DNA from: Burkholderiales bacterium
Lineage (GTDB): Bacteria; Pseudomonadota; Gammaproteobacteria; Burkholderiales; Burkholderiaceae_C
Direction: 5' to 3'
DNA length: 64,000 nucleotides
Assembly (NCBI GenBank): GCA_026400105.1
Contig: JAPLPQ010000091.1
Span: 16,747-80,746, forward strand
The notes below the pieces were generated by a model. It was not told the DNA's origin, did no database searches, and worked only from the letters and a program-made list of their open reading frames with translations. The position numbers and the translations under genes are program-made. Positions 34,066 to 45,375 of the stretch are shown piece after piece; the first letter of the stretch is position 1; every line of letters starts with the position of its first letter.

Positions 34066-34704
34066 ATGTTTACCGGCATCATCACTGGCGTGGGGCGCAT
34101 CGTCGCTGTCCACCCGCTCGGAAGTTCTTTGCAACATGGCAAGCGCCTCACGGTCGAGACGCCTGCGGGCTATCTCGACGGCGTCGGACTGGGCGACAGC
34201 ATCGCGCTCAATGGCGCTTGCATGACCGTCACCAGCTTCGACCCGGCCCAGGCCCGGTTCACGGTCGACGTGTCGGCCGAATCGCTGGACAAGACCGCCG
34301 GGCTGGACCAGCCGGGCCCGATCAACCTCGAGCAGGCGCTGCGCGCGCACGACCGCCTGGGCGGCCATATCGTCTCGGGCCATGTCGACGGCATCGGCCA
34401 TGTCAGCCGCTTCGAGCAGATTGGCGAGAGCTGGGATCTGCGCATCCTGGCGCCGGCCGCCTTGGGCAAGTACCTGGCCTACAAGGGCTCGATCACCGTC
34501 AACGGCGTGAGCCTGACCGTGAACCGGATCGCTGACCTGGTCGATGGCTGCGAGGTCAGCATCAACCTGATCCCGCACACGGTAGAAAACACCGCGCTGG
34601 GCAGCCTGCAGGCGGGCTCGAAGGTAAACCTGGAAATCGATCTGATCGCGCGCTATGTCGAGCGCATGTTGAGCGGCAGCGCCGCCGAGAAAGCCAATAC
34701 ATGA
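34066..34704 (+). CDS. ribE: Riboflavin synthase (alpha chain)
   Basis: A 212-residue trimer-forming enzyme that dismutates two 6,7-dimethyl-8-ribityllumazines to riboflavin. It consists of two lumazine-binding repeats: [12 protein letters not shown] with LNGACMTV, and [14 protein letters not shown] with [12 protein letters not shown]. The N-terminal MFTGI is strictly typical. It heads ribE-ribBX-ribH-nusB and its stop overlaps the ribBX start by 4 bases. Confidence 0.97.
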   Translation: MFTGIITGVGRIVAVHPLGSSLQHGKRLTVETPAGYLDGVGLGDSIALNGACMTVTSFDPAQARFTVDVSAESLDKTAGLDQPGPINLEQALRAHDRLGGHIVSGHVDGIGHVSRFEQIGESWDLRILAPAALGKYLAYKGSITVNGVSLTVNRIADLVDGCEVSINLIPHTVENTALGSLQAGSKVNLEIDLIARYVERMLSGSAAEKANT

Positions 34705-35831
34705 AACAAGAGCTGACCCCGGTGGGGATCTCGCCGGTCGAGGACATCGTCGCCGAAATGAAGGCCGGCCGGATGGTGGTCCTGATCGACGAGGAAGACC
34801 GCGAGAACGAAGGCGACCTGGTGCTGGCCGCCGAGCATGTCACGCCCGAGGCGATCAACTTCATGGCCAAGTTCGGCCGTGGCCTGATCTGCCTGACGCT
34901 GACACGCGAGCGCTGCGAGTTCCTCAAGCTGCCGCCGATGGCCGCGCGCAACGGCACGTTCTACAGCACGGCATTCACGGTCTCGATCGAGGCCGCCGAG
35001 GGCGTGACGACCGGCATTTCGGCCGCTGACCGCGCCCGCACGATCCAGGTCGCGGTGAACAAGGCCAGCCAGCCGACCGATCTGGTCCAGCCCGGCCATG
35101 TGTTCCCGCTGCAGGCGGTCGATGGCGGCGTGCTGATGCGCGCCGGTCACACCGAGGCCGGTTGCGACCTGGCCTCGATGGCCGGCTGCTCGCCGGCGTC
35201 GGTGATCTGCGAGATCATGAACGACGACGGCACCATGGCCAGGCTGCCGGACCTGCAGCTGTTTGCGGCCGAGCATGGCCTCAAGATCGGCACCATCGCC
35301 GACCTGATCCATTACCGCAGCGCCAACGAGTCGCTGGTGCAGAAGGTCAGCAGCCGCCCGCTCAACACCGCCTTTGGCGAGTTCATGGCGCACGCCTTCC
35401 GCGACGGCCCGAGCGGCGCGCTGCACCTGGCGCTGACCCGTGGCAGCTGGAGCGCCGACGACAGCGTGCATGTGCGGGTGCACGAGCCGCTGTCGGTGCT
35501 CGACGCGCTCGAGGTCGGGCGCTCGATGCATTCGTGGACGCTCGAGACCAGCCTGCGCCATATCGCCGAACAGGGCCGTGGCGTGGCGGTGCTGCTCAAC
35601 TGCGGCGAAACCGCCGACCAGTTGCTGGCCCAGTTCGAAGGCACGGCGCGTTCGGCCCAGGCGCCCGAGCGCGGTCGCATGGACCTGCGCACCTACGGCG
35701 TCGGCGCGCAGATCCTGCGCGAATGCGGTGTCAACAAGATGCAGTTGCTCGGTACTCCGCGCCGCATGCCCAGCATGACGGGCTACGGACTCGAAGTGAC
35801 CGGCTTTATCAGCAAGACTGAGGAGAATTGA
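34701..35831 (+). CDS. ribB: 3,4-dihydroxy-2-butanone-4-phosphate synthase with degenerate GTP cyclohydrolase II domain (RibBX type)
   Basis: A 376-residue protein. Residues 1-205 are RibB, which makes the four-carbon riboflavin precursor from ribulose 5-phosphate: EEDRENEGD (31-39), [10 protein letters not shown] and [12 protein letters not shown]. Residues 206-376 align in position with GTP cyclohydrolase II but lack the zinc-site Cys residues and the SECLTGD/RCDCG motifs. Only the C-terminal [19 protein letters not shown] part remains. The second domain is therefore unlikely to be catalytic, like the RibBX hybrids known in Proteobacteria. A separate ribA must be elsewhere. The start overlaps the ribE stop. 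Confidence 0.93.
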   Translation: MKQELTPVGISPVEDIVAEMKAGRMVVLIDEEDRENEGDLVLAAEHVTPEAINFMAKFGRGLICLTLTRERCEFLKLPPMAARNGTFYSTAFTVSIEAAEGVTTGISAADRARTIQVAVNKASQPTDLVQPGHVFPLQAVDGGVLMRAGHTEAGCDLASMAGCSPASVICEIMNDDGTMARLPDLQLFAAEHGLKIGTIADLIHYRSANESLVQKVSSRPLNTAFGEFMAHAFRDGPSGALHLALTRGSWSADDSVHVRVHEPLSVLDALEVGRSMHSWTLETSLRHIAEQGRGVAVLLNCGETADQLLAQFEGTARSAQAPERGRMDLRTYGVGAQILRECGVNKMQLLGTPRRMPSMTGYGLEVTGFISKTEEN

Positions 35832-35833
35832 TT

Positions 35834-36304
35834 ATGTTGGGTGCAGAAAAAGGCCAGGCCGTTCAGCTGGACGGCAATGGATTGCGTATCGGTGTGGTGC
35901 AGGCGCGCTTCAACCAGGGCATCACGAATGCACTGGCGCAGGCTTGCGTGGGCGAACTGCAGGCGCTGGGCGTGAGCGCGGACGACATCGTCCATGTGAC
36001 GGTGGCGGGTGCACTCGAGGTGCCGTCGGCGCTGCAGGCCATGGCCGAGAGCGAGCGCTTCGATGCGCTGATCGCGCTGGGCTGCGTGATCCGCGGCGAG
36101 ACCTACCACTTCGAGCTGGTCTGCAACGAGTCGGCCGCTGGCGTGACCCGGGTGGCACTGGACTACGGTCTGCCGATCGCCAACGCGATCCTGACCACCG
36201 AGAACCTGTCGCAGGCGGTCGCCCGCCAGGACGAGAAGGGCCGCGACGCAGCCCAGGTCGCCGTCGAGATGGCCCACCTGCTGAGCGAGTTGACCCCCGA
36301 ATGA
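35834..36304 (+). CDS. ribH: 6,7-dimethyl-8-ribityllumazine synthase
   Basis: A 156-residue lumazine synthase condensing the RibB product with the pyrimidine intermediate. [32 protein letters not shown] and [20 protein letters not shown] are the conserved active-site segments. ATG 35834 is preceded by GAGGAG. The stop overlaps the nusB start (ATGA). Confidence 0.97.
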   Translation: MLGAEKGQAVQLDGNGLRIGVVQARFNQGITNALAQACVGELQALGVSADDIVHVTVAGALEVPSALQAMAESERFDALIALGCVIRGETYHFELVCNESAAGVTRVALDYGLPIANAILTTENLSQAVARQDEKGRDAAQVAVEMAHLLSELTPE

Positions 36305-36780
36305 AGGACGCCACGCCCCGCCCGCCGAAGAAGGCCACCGAGAAGTCCGGCCGCAGCCGCGCGCGCGAATTCGCGCTGCAGGCGCTGTACCAGCATCTGG
36401 TCGGCCACAACGAATCGGCCGCGATCGATGCCTTCACGCGCGACCTGAGCGGCTTCAACAAGGCCGACAGCGCGCATTACGACGCGCTGCTGCATGGTTG
36501 CATCGCGCAGGCCGAGGCGCTCGACGCCCTGGTGACGCCGCTGCTCGACCGCAGCATGGCCGAGATCTCGCCGGTCGAGCACGCGATCCTCTGGATCGGT
36601 GCCTACGAGTTCAGCCATTGCGTCGATGTGCCCTGGCGCGTCGTGATCAACGAATGCATCGAGCTGGCCAAGTCCTTCGGCGGCACCGATGGTCACCGCT
36701 ATGTCAACGGCGTGCTGAACCAGCTCGCCGTCCAGCTGCGCCCCGAGGAAGTCACGCGCGACCCGGCCCGCAGAGCCTGA
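36301..36780 (+). CDS. nusB: Transcription antitermination factor NusB
   Basis: A 159-residue all-helical protein that binds boxA RNA with NusE in rRNA antitermination. Key segments are [42 protein letters not shown] and [29 protein letters not shown] basic N-terminal tail ([19 protein letters not shown]) is longer than in E. coli. It is coupled to ribH by an ATGA overlap, a common ribH-nusB pairing. Confidence 0.96.
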   Translation: MKDATPRPPKKATEKSGRSRAREFALQALYQHLVGHNESAAIDAFTRDLSGFNKADSAHYDALLHGCIAQAEALDALVTPLLDRSMAEISPVEHAILWIGAYEFSHCVDVPWRVVINECIELAKSFGGTDGHRYVNGVLNQLAVQLRPEEVTRDPARRA

Positions 36781-36784
36781 TGCC

Positions 36785-37206
36785 ATGAGGGAGCGCGAGG
36801 AGTTTGGCTGGCCAGTGCGCGTCTACTGGGAAGACACCGATGCCGGGGGCATCGTCTTCTACGCCAACTACCTGAAGTTCTTCGAACGCGCGCGCACCGA
36901 GTGGCTGCGCAGCCTGGGCATCCACCAGCGCGAGCTGCGCGAGTCCAGCGGCGGCATGTTCGTGGTCGGCGCGGCCGCGCTCGACTACCACCGCCCGGCC
37001 CGGCTCGATGACCAGATGCTGGTCACGGCCCGGATCGCCGAGCTTGGCCGCGCCTCGCTGGTGCTCGAGCAGCAGGCCTGGCTGCTCGACGACCAGGGCC
37101 TGCGCGCCCAGCTGCTGTGCGAAGGCCGCATCCGCATCGGCTGGGTCGATGCGGCCCAGATGAAACCCGCACGCATCCCTGCCACCCTCCTGCAAGTCCT
37201 GAATCC

Positions 37207-37210
<4 letters not shown>
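36785..37210 (+). CDS. ybgC: YbgC-type acyl-CoA thioesterase
   Basis: A 141-residue hot-dog-fold thioesterase of the Tol-Pal-associated family. YWEDTDAGGIVFYANYLKFFERARTEW contains the catalytic Asp-Thr-Asp-Ala-Gly-Gly region. The reaction is hydrolysis of short or medium acyl-CoA or acyl-ACP. It is located directly before tolQ with a 4-base overlap, the classic ybgC-tolQRA order. Confidence 0.93.
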
Positions 37211-37908
<698 letters not shown>

Positions 37909-37934
37909 CGTTCAGCACCGGAGAAAAGATCCCC

Positions 37935-38372
<438 letters not shown>

Positions 38373-38385
38373 GCCCGGAACCGGA

Positions 38386-39588
38386 ATGAAGCTTGCGGCA
38401 GATCCCCTCGATTTCAGCCCGCCACCCGACCGGCACTGGCGCGGCCCGCTGCTGCTGGCACTGTTTGTCCACGGCCTGCTGGTGATCGCACTGACCTGGG
38501 GCGTGAGCTGGAACCAGGATGCCCCGGCGGCGGCCATGTCGGCCGAACTCTGGTCGACCCTGCCGGCAGCGGCAGCACCGCGCGCGAACGAGCCCGAACC
38601 GGCAGTCGAAGCCGTCTTGCCGCCGCCCGCGCCCGAACCCGAGCCGCCCCAGCCCGTCAAGCCGCCGGTCGCCCAGGCGGTACAGGCCAAGCCGCAACCC
38701 AAGGTCGATGCCGGCCCGAGCGAAGCGCAGATTGCGCTGCAGCGCAAGAAGGCCGAACAGGAGCGGCGCGAGGAAGCGCTCGAGCGCCAGCGCGAGGCGG
38801 ACCGCAAGGAAAAGGCCGAGCAGAAGAAGAAGGCCGAGGCGCTCGAGCAAAAGCAGCGCGAGCAGGCCAAGCTGGAGCAAGCCAAGGCGGAGAAGGCCGA
38901 AAAGGCCAAGCAGGAAAAACAGAAGGAAAAGCTCAAGGAGCAGCGCGCCGCCGAGGACAAGGCCGACCAGAAGCGCGAGCAGACCAAGCAGGACGAGGCG
39001 AAGAAGAAGCGCGAAGCCGAAGACAGGAAGCGCGAGCAACAGGCCGCGCGCGAGAAGGCCGAGAAGGCCGAAAAGGCAGAGAAAGCTGAAAAAGCCGAGA
39101 AAGCGGCCAAGGACAAGGCCGCCAAGGCCGAGGCAGTCAAGCGCGAGGCGCAGATCGAGGCCGACCGCAAGAAGCAGCTGGCGCGCATGATGGGCCAGGC
39201 CGGCGGCACTGGCGACGCCAGCGCCAAAGGCAGCGGCGCGGGCGGCAATGCCGGTGGCAGCGCGGGCGGTTCGGGCTCGGGCAATGGGGGATCGAGCGGC
39301 AACGGTGGCGGTGGTGGCGGGGCTTCGGCCGGCTACGCGGCCAAGGTGGCGGCGCGCATCAAGACCTTCTACAACTCGCCCGAATCGTTCCCGTCCAACC
39401 TGAGCGCGGAAGCCGAGATCAGGACCCTGCCCGACGGCACCATCCTGAGCCAGCGCCTGCTCAAGTCGAGCGGCAATCCGGCCTTCGACGAGGTGGTGCT
39501 GCGCGCGATCGACCGCGCCGGACGGCTGCCCAAGGACGAGAACGGCCGCATGCCCGACACGACCTTCGTGATCAAGTTCCGGCCCTGA
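38386..39588 (+). CDS. tolA: Tol-Pal system protein TolA
   Basis: A 400-residue TolA. The N-terminal anchor is LLLALFVHGLLVIALTWGV (about 22-40). A Pro-rich stretch (about 60-105) precedes a long Lys/Glu/Ala coiled coil (about 115-265) with a short tandem EKA repeat near 226-241. A Gly/Ser-rich linker (about 278-312) leads to a C-terminal TonB/TolA fold (KTFYNSPESFPSNLSAEAEI…FVIKF). It spans the periplasm to contact Pal/TolB. The expected tolB and pal genes do not follow. Confidence 0.94.
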   Translation: MKLAADPLDFSPPPDRHWRGPLLLALFVHGLLVIALTWGVSWNQDAPAAAMSAELWSTLPAAAAPRANEPEPAVEAVLPPPAPEPEPPQPVKPPVAQAVQAKPQPKVDAGPSEAQIALQRKKAEQERREEALERQREADRKEKAEQKKKAEALEQKQREQAKLEQAKAEKAEKAKQEKQKEKLKEQRAAEDKADQKREQTKQDEAKKKREAEDRKREQQAAREKAEKAEKAEKAEKAEKAAKDKAAKAEAVKREAQIEADRKKQLARMMGQAGGTGDASAKGSGAGGNAGGSAGGSGSGNGGSSGNGGGGGGASAGYAAKVAARIKTFYNSPESFPSNLSAEAEIRTLPDGTILSQRLLKSSGNPAFDEVVLRAIDRAGRLPKDENGRMPDTTFVIKFRP

Positions 39589-39600
39589 GCCTGAAGACCG

Positions 39601-41745
39601 ATGGTCAACGACAACTGGATCGCGAGCTGGCAGCACGCGCGCAATCACGAAGGGGTGACCCGCGGCATGCAGGCCCTGCTGGCGCTGGCCTGCGTCCTCG
39701 CACTGGGCTGGCGCGCCGGCTGGCAGGACGAGCTGATGCCGGTGGTGCTGGGCGTGATGGCCTGCGCCTTCACCGAAACCGACGACGCCTGGCGCGGTCG
39801 CCTCAAGACCCTGCTGCTGGCACTGGCCTGTTTCGGTTTCATGATGACCGCGGTCTGGCTGACCCTGCCCTGGCCGGCGCTGCTGGCCGCCGTGCTGGCG
39901 CTGTCGGCCTTCACGCTCACGATGCTGGGCGCGCTGGGCGAACGCTACCGCGCGCTCGCCTTCGGCTCGCTGGTGCTGTTCATCTACTCGGCGCTGTCGG
40001 CCGAAAGCCACCGGGCGCAGGCGCTCGAGCTCGCGCCCTATCTGCTGGGCGGCGCGGTCTGGTACGGCCTGGTGTCGCTGCTGTGGGCCGCGGTCTGGCC
40101 CAAGCCGACGGTGCGCTACCGGCTATCCCAGCTCTATGCCCTGCTGGGCGAATACCTGCGGCTCAAGGCCAGGCTGCTCGAGCCGGTGCAGGGCGTTGAC
40201 CGCCAGCGCCGCCGGCTCGAACTCGCGCTGCACAACGGCCGCGTGGTCGACGCGCTCAACGCCGCCAAGGAAAGCCTGTTCAGCCGGATCGCTGGCGCCC
40301 AGCCGCCAGCCTGGCTCAGCGAGGCCATGCACCAGTACCTGGCGGCGCAGGACATCCACGAGCGCACCAGCAGCTCGCACGAGAGCTACACCCTGCTGGC
40401 CGACGCCTTTGCGCGCTCGGATGCGCTCTACCGCTGCCAGCGCGTGCTCAGCGTGCAGGGCGAACAGGCGCTCAAGTTCGCGCAGGCGATCCGCGAGCGC
40501 ACGCCGCCGCGCCACGAGGGCCAGACCGCGCGCGCGATCGAGGACATGCAGGCCGCCATCGCCTATCTCGAAACCGCCGCCTCCCCCCGCCCCGCCGAGC
40601 GCCCGTTGCAGGCGCTGCACGCGCTGGGCGACAACCTGACCGGGCTGGCCAAGGTCTTCGCCAGCGCGCTGCGCGGCGGCGCGGCGCCCGACCTGGCACT
40701 GGTCGACCACCAGGTGCACAGCCTGGGCGAGGCCTGGCGCCGCATCCGGGCCCAGCTCACGCTGCATTCGGCCCTGATGCGCCACGCCCTGCGTCTGAGC
40801 CTGGTGCTGCTGCTCGCATTCGGCATCATGCAGGCCACCAAGGACCCGCATGGCTACTGGATCGTGCTGACGGTGGTCTTTGCCAGCCAGCCCCAGTACG
40901 CCGCCACGCTGAGCCGGGTCGGCCAGCGCGCGCTCGGCACGGCGGTCGGCCTGGTGGTGGGTTGGGTGCTGATCCGGCTCTTTCCGGGGCCGCTGCTGCA
41001 GGCGGTCTGCATGGTGCTGGCCGGTGCGCTGTTCATCGGCAAGCGCATGAGCGATATCCGGGTCGCGACCGGCGCGATGACCACGCTGGTGCTGCTGAGC
41101 TTTCACCAGATGGGCATGTCGCAGGGCGTGATCCCGGCGCGCCTGCTCGACACGGCGATCGGCAGCGTGATCGCCGGCCTGGGGGCCTGGCTGATCCTGC
41201 CGAACTGGCAGGCGCGGCACTGGCCCCGGCTGGCGGCGCAGACCTTGCGCGCCCAGGCCGGCTACCTGCATGCGATCCTGGAACAATACCGGGAAGGCAA
41301 GCAGGACCACCTGGCTTACCGGCAGGCCAGGCGCCAGGCACACAACGCCGAAGCCGCGCTGTCCAACGCCTACGCCGCGATGCGCAAGGAACCCGAAGGC
41401 AAGCGGCTGAACATGACGGCCAGCGCCCGCTTTCTGGTGCTGACGCATATGCTGCAGAACTACCTGTCGGCACTGGGCGCGCACCGGGGCGAGCTCGAGG
41501 CCGGCCAGCTCGACGAAGCCAGCCGGCAGGCGGCGCAGGGGCTGCAACAGGGCCTGGAAGACCTGGCGCGTCAGCTCGAATCGGGCCGGCTGGAGGCCGC
41601 TGCAGGCGTCACGGCGATGACCGAGGCCGAGACTGAACCGGCCAGGGGCCCGGTCGGCAGCCTGCTGCAGGCCCAGCTCCAGCTCGCCAGCGGGCTGCTG
41701 CCCCAGCTCGAGCAACAGGCGCCGCTGCTGCGCCGGGCGCGCTGA
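39601..41745 (+). CDS. FUSC/YccS-family inner-membrane protein
   Basis: A 714-residue protein of the fusaric-acid-resistance-like (YccS/YhfK) family. It has an N-terminal bundle of about six helices (MQALLALACVLALGW onward to about residue 165), a cytoplasmic helical domain (about 170-395) and a second bundle starting ALRLSLVLLLAFGIMQATKDPHGYWIVLTVVF (about 400-545), then a C-terminal coiled region. The HGYWIVLTVVFASQPQ motif is typical. The substrate is unknown; aromatic acid efflux is an analogy only. It lies 12 bases after tolA, in the place where tolB would usually be. Confidence 0.88.
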   Translation: MVNDNWIASWQHARNHEGVTRGMQALLALACVLALGWRAGWQDELMPVVLGVMACAFTETDDAWRGRLKTLLLALACFGFMMTAVWLTLPWPALLAAVLALSAFTLTMLGALGERYRALAFGSLVLFIYSALSAESHRAQALELAPYLLGGAVWYGLVSLLWAAVWPKPTVRYRLSQLYALLGEYLRLKARLLEPVQGVDRQRRRLELALHNGRVVDALNAAKESLFSRIAGAQPPAWLSEAMHQYLAAQDIHERTSSSHESYTLLADAFARSDALYRCQRVLSVQGEQALKFAQAIRERTPPRHEGQTARAIEDMQAAIAYLETAASPRPAERPLQALHALGDNLTGLAKVFASALRGGAAPDLALVDHQVHSLGEAWRRIRAQLTLHSALMRHALRLSLVLLLAFGIMQATKDPHGYWIVLTVVFASQPQYAATLSRVGQRALGTAVGLVVGWVLIRLFPGPLLQAVCMVLAGALFIGKRMSDIRVATGAMTTLVLLSFHQMGMSQGVIPARLLDTAIGSVIAGLGAWLILPNWQARHWPRLAAQTLRAQAGYLHAILEQYREGKQDHLAYRQARRQAHNAEAALSNAYAAMRKEPEGKRLNMTASARFLVLTHMLQNYLSALGAHRGELEAGQLDEASRQAAQGLQQGLEDLARQLESGRLEAAAGVTAMTEAETEPARGPVGSLLQAQLQLASGLLPQLEQQAPLLRRAR

Positions 41746-41760
41746 AGCGCCAGCGCCGAA

Positions 41761-44700
41761 TCAGTCGAACACGATCTCGGCGCGCTTGTCGTGCGCCTGC
41801 GCCTTCCAGGCCGCCAGGGCGGCATCGGTCGGGAAGCATTGGGCGCGCTCGCCGAGCTGGACCTCGCAGCGCGCGCTCTCGCGCAGCACCTCGAGCCGCA
41901 CCGGCAGGCCGCGCACCAGCTCGCCCTGCTCGCCGCTCTCGCGCTGGGCCGGGAACTCGCGCAGCAGGGCCGCGATGTCGGGCGTGCGCCCGTTGACCGT
42001 CACGCGCAGGTACTTGCCGAAGCGGCAGCGCGCCGCGCCCAGGTCCCACAGCGCCTGCACCTTGAGCCGGATGCCGCCCGAGAAGCGGTCCGGCTGCGCC
42101 AGCACCTGCGCGACCACGAGCTCGTCGTCCTTGAGCAGATGCTTGTTGGCGTTGATCAGGGCCTCGTCGGCAGTGGCCTCGAGCGTGCCGCTCTTGTCGT
42201 CGAGCTTGAAGATCGCGACCTTGCCGCGCTGGCCGTTGATGATGCGCAGGTCGTTGATGATGCCGGCGACCATGATCGGATCGCGGCTGTCGACCACATG
42301 CTCGAGCGGCATGCGGGCGAAGCGGCGCACCTCGCGCTCGACCTCGTCGAACAGGTGGCCCGACAGGTAGAAGCCGATCGCGGTCTTCTCGTAGGTCAGG
42401 CGCTCCTTGATGCCCCAGAGCGGTATGGCGGCCAGCTCGGGCTCCTGGGTGCTGGCGCCCTGGCTGTCGGCGCCGAAGATGTCGAACAGGCCGCCCTGGT
42501 TGGCGTTGGCCTGCTGCGCATTGGCAAAATCGAAGGCGCGCTCGACCGAGGCCAGCAAGGCGGCGCGGTTGATCTCGAGCGAGTCGAAGGCGCCGGCCTT
42601 GATCAGCGCCTCGACCGTGCGCTTGTTCAGGCGGCTGCGGTCGACCCGGGCGCAGAAGTCGAACAGGCTGGTGAAGGGACCGGCCTGGTCGCCACGCGGA
42701 CCGACGCCGCGGCCCTCGCGCGCCGCCACGATGGCCTCGATCGCCTGCTGGCCGGTGCCCTTGACGGCGCCCAGGCCGTAGCGGATCGCCTTGTCGCTGA
42801 CCGGCTCGAAGCGGTAGCTGCCGCGGTTGACATCGGGCGGATCGAAGCTGATGCCGAACTTGGTGGCATCGACATACAACACCTTGAGCTTGTCGGTGTC
42901 GTCCATTTCGATCGTCATGTTGGCGCAGAAGAACTCCGCCGTGAAATGGACCTTGAGCCAGCCGGTGTGATAGGCCAGCAGCGAGTAGGCGGCGGCGTGC
43001 GACTTGTTGAAGCCGTAGCCCGCGAACTTCTCCATCAGGTCGAACACCTCGTCGGCCTTCTCCTGGCTGATGCCCTTCTCGGCCGCGCCCTTGCGGAAGA
43101 TCACGCGGTGCTCGGCCATTTCCTCGGGCTTCTTCTTGCCCATGGCGCGGCGCAGCATGTCGGCGCCGCCGAGGGAATAGCCGCCCAGCACCTGGGCGGT
43201 CTGCATCACCTGCTCCTGGTAGACCATGATGCCGTAGGTCTCGGACAGCACCGGCTCGACCAGCGGATGCGGGTACTCGACCACCTCGCGGCCATGCTTG
43301 CGCGCGACGAAGCTCGGGATCAGGTCCATCGGGCCCGGACGATAGAGCGCGTTGAGCGCGATCAGGTCCTCGAGCCGGCTGGGCTTGGCGTCGCGCAGCA
43401 TGCCCTGCATGCCGCGGCTTTCGAACTGGAACACCGCCTCGGTCTTGCCGTCGGAGAACAGCTGGTAGGTCTTGCGGTCGTCGAGCGGGATACGCTCGAA
43501 GGCGAAGCCCTGCTGCGCCGGGTGGCGCCGCACGATGAACTCGCGCGCGAGCTCGAGGATGGTCAGCGTGGCCAGGCCCAGGAAGTCGAACTTGACCAGG
43601 CCGACCGATTCGACGTCGTCCTTGTCGTACTGGCTGACCGCCGAGTCGCTGCCGGGCTGCTGATAGAGCGGGCAGAAGTCGGTCAGCTTGCCGGGCGCGA
43701 TCAGCACGCCGCCGGCATGCATGCCGATGTTGCGCGTCATGCCCTCGAGCTTTTGCGCCAGCTCGATCAGGGTCTTGACGTCCTCCTCGCGCTCGATGCG
43801 CTCGGCCAGCACCGGCTCCATCGCGATCGCGTAGTTGTTCTTGTCGCCGGCCTTGGGCGGACTGGGCGGGTACTGCAGCGTGACCGACATGCCGGGCTTG
43901 TTCGGGATCAGCTTGGAGATGCCGTCACAGAAGCCGTAGGCGAAGTCGAGCACGCGGCCCACGTCGCGGATCGCCGCGCGCGCGGCCATGGTGCCGAAGG
44001 TGGCGATCTGGCTCACCGCGTCCTTGCCGTACTTGTCCTTGACATAGTCGATCACGCGGTCGCGGTTGGTCTGGCAGAAGTCGATGTCGAAGTCGGGCAT
44101 CGACACCCGCTCCGGGTTCAGGAAGCGCTCGAACAGCAGGTTGTATTGCAGCGGGTCGAGGTCGGTGATCAAGAGCGCGTAGGCCACCAGCGAACCGGCG
44201 CCGGAACCCCGGCCCGGCCCGACCGGGCAGCCGTTTTCCTTCGCCCACTGGATGAAGTCGCCCACGATCAGGAAGTAGCCCGGAAAACCCATCTTGAGGA
44301 TGGTGTTGAGCTCGAACTCGAGCCGCTCGACATAGCGCGGGCGGTTCTGCTGGCGCTTGGCCTCGTCGGGGAACAGGTGGAGCAGGCGGCCTTCGAGGCC
44401 CTGGTGCGAGACATGGCGGAAATAGTCGTCGACCGACATCACCACGCCGTCGACTTCGGGGATCGGGAAATTCGGCAGCTGCGGCTTGCCCAGCACCAAG
44501 GTGAGGTTGCAGCGGCGCGCGATCTCGACGCTGTTGACCAGCGCCGAGGGCAGGTCGGCAAACAACGCCGCCATCTCGGCGCTCGACTTGAAATACTGCT
44601 CGCGCGTGAACTTACGCACCCGGCGCTGGTTGCCCAGGATCTCGCCTTCCGAGATGCAGACCCGTGCCTCGTGCGCCTCGTAGTCGTCGCGCCCCTGGAA

Positions 44701-45324
44701 CTGCACCGGATGGGTCGCGACCACCGGCAGCTGCAGCCGGGCCGCGATCTGCACCGCGCCGACCACCTGGCGCTCGTCGTCGGGGCGGCCGGCGCGCTGC
44801 AGCTCGAGGTAGAAGCGCTGCGGGAAGGCGGCGGCCAGCTGCTGCGCGAGCTCGGTCGCGCGCGCCTCGTCGCCGGCCAGCAACGCCAGCCCGACCGGGC
44901 CGCTGTGCGCGCCCGACAGCAGGATCAGGCCCTCGGACAGCTCCTGCAGCCATTCCCACTTGATCGCGGCCTGGTCGCGCAGCATGTTGCGCGTCCAGGC
45001 GCGCGACAGCAGTTCGCACAGGTTCAGATAGCCCTGGTGGCTCTGCACCAGCAGCAGCATGCGCGGCAGGCTTTGCTGCTGCACCGAGGCGCCCGGCGCC
45101 ACATCGGGCCCGAGGCCGTGGACAAAGACCTCGGCGCCCAACACCGGCTTGACGCCGGCGCCGCGCGCGGCCTGGTAGAACTTGATGGCGCCGAACAGGT
45201 TGGACAGGTCGGTCAGGCCCAGAGCGGGCTGGCCGTCGGCGGCCGCGGCCTCGACGACTTCATCGAGGCGGATGGTGCCGTCGACGACGGAGAACTCGGA
45301 GTGCAGGCGCAGGTGGACGAACAT
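41761..45324 (-). CDS. dnaE: DNA polymerase III subunit alpha
   Basis: A 1187-residue replicative polymerase. The PHP domain comes first (MFVHLRLHSEFSVVDGTIRL). The polymerase core contains GRGSGAGSLVAYAL and the catalytic MPDFDIDFCQTNR, with its Asp residues encoded near 44080-44100. A helix-hairpin-helix segment (LNKRTVEALIKAGAFDSL) and an OB domain (DSRDPIMVAGIINDLRIINGQRG) follow, then a C-terminal tau-binding region. Length and order are those of DnaE1. It is convergent with the FUSC gene, with only 15 bases between stops. Confidence 0.97.
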   Translation of the reverse strand: MFVHLRLHSEFSVVDGTIRLDEVVEAAAADGQPALGLTDLSNLFGAIKFYQAARGAGVKPVLGAEVFVHGLGPDVAPGASVQQQSLPRMLLLVQSHQGYLNLCELLSRAWTRNMLRDQAAIKWEWLQELSEGLILLSGAHSGPVGLALLAGDEARATELAQQLAAAFPQRFYLELQRAGRPDDERQVVGAVQIAARLQLPVVATHPVQFQGRDDYEAHEARVCISEGEILGNQRRVRKFTREQYFKSSAEMAALFADLPSALVNSVEIARRCNLTLVLGKPQLPNFPIPEVDGVVMSVDDYFRHVSHQGLEGRLLHLFPDEAKRQQNRPRYVERLEFELNTILKMGFPGYFLIVGDFIQWAKENGCPVGPGRGSGAGSLVAYALLITDLDPLQYNLLFERFLNPERVSMPDFDIDFCQTNRDRVIDYVKDKYGKDAVSQIATFGTMAARAAIRDVGRVLDFAYGFCDGISKLIPNKPGMSVTLQYPPSPPKAGDKNNYAIAMEPVLAERIEREEDVKTLIELAQKLEGMTRNIGMHAGGVLIAPGKLTDFCPLYQQPGSDSAVSQYDKDDVESVGLVKFDFLGLATLTILELAREFIVRRHPAQQGFAFERIPLDDRKTYQLFSDGKTEAVFQFESRGMQGMLRDAKPSRLEDLIALNALYRPGPMDLIPSFVARKHGREVVEYPHPLVEPVLSETYGIMVYQEQVMQTAQVLGGYSLGGADMLRRAMGKKKPEEMAEHRVIFRKGAAEKGISQEKADEVFDLMEKFAGYGFNKSHAAAYSLLAYHTGWLKVHFTAEFFCANMTIEMDDTDKLKVLYVDATKFGISFDPPDVNRGSYRFEPVSDKAIRYGLGAVKGTGQQAIEAIVAAREGRGVGPRGDQAGPFTSLFDFCARVDRSRLNKRTVEALIKAGAFDSLEINRAALLASVERAFDFANAQQANANQGGLFDIFGADSQGASTQEPELAAIPLWGIKERLTYEKTAIGFYLSGHLFDEVEREVRRFARMPLEHVVDSRDPIMVAGIINDLRIINGQRGKVAIFKLDDKSGTLEATADEALINANKHLLKDDELVVAQVLAQPDRFSGGIRLKVQALWDLGAARCRFGKYLRVTVNGRTPDIAALLREFPAQRESGEQGELVRGLPVRLEVLRESARCEVQLGERAQCFPTDAALAAWKAQAHDKRAEIVFD

Positions 45325-45375
45325 CCCTGGATTTTAGGTGAACGGATGGCCGGCTGCTGGCGCCGCCCTGCCGCT

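Noticed and set aside
39070..39110. Short tandem GAGAAGGCC-type repeat resembling a CRISPR or VNTR
   Set aside because: It encodes the EKA coiled-coil repeat of TolA. No CRISPR array was seen anywhere in the window.
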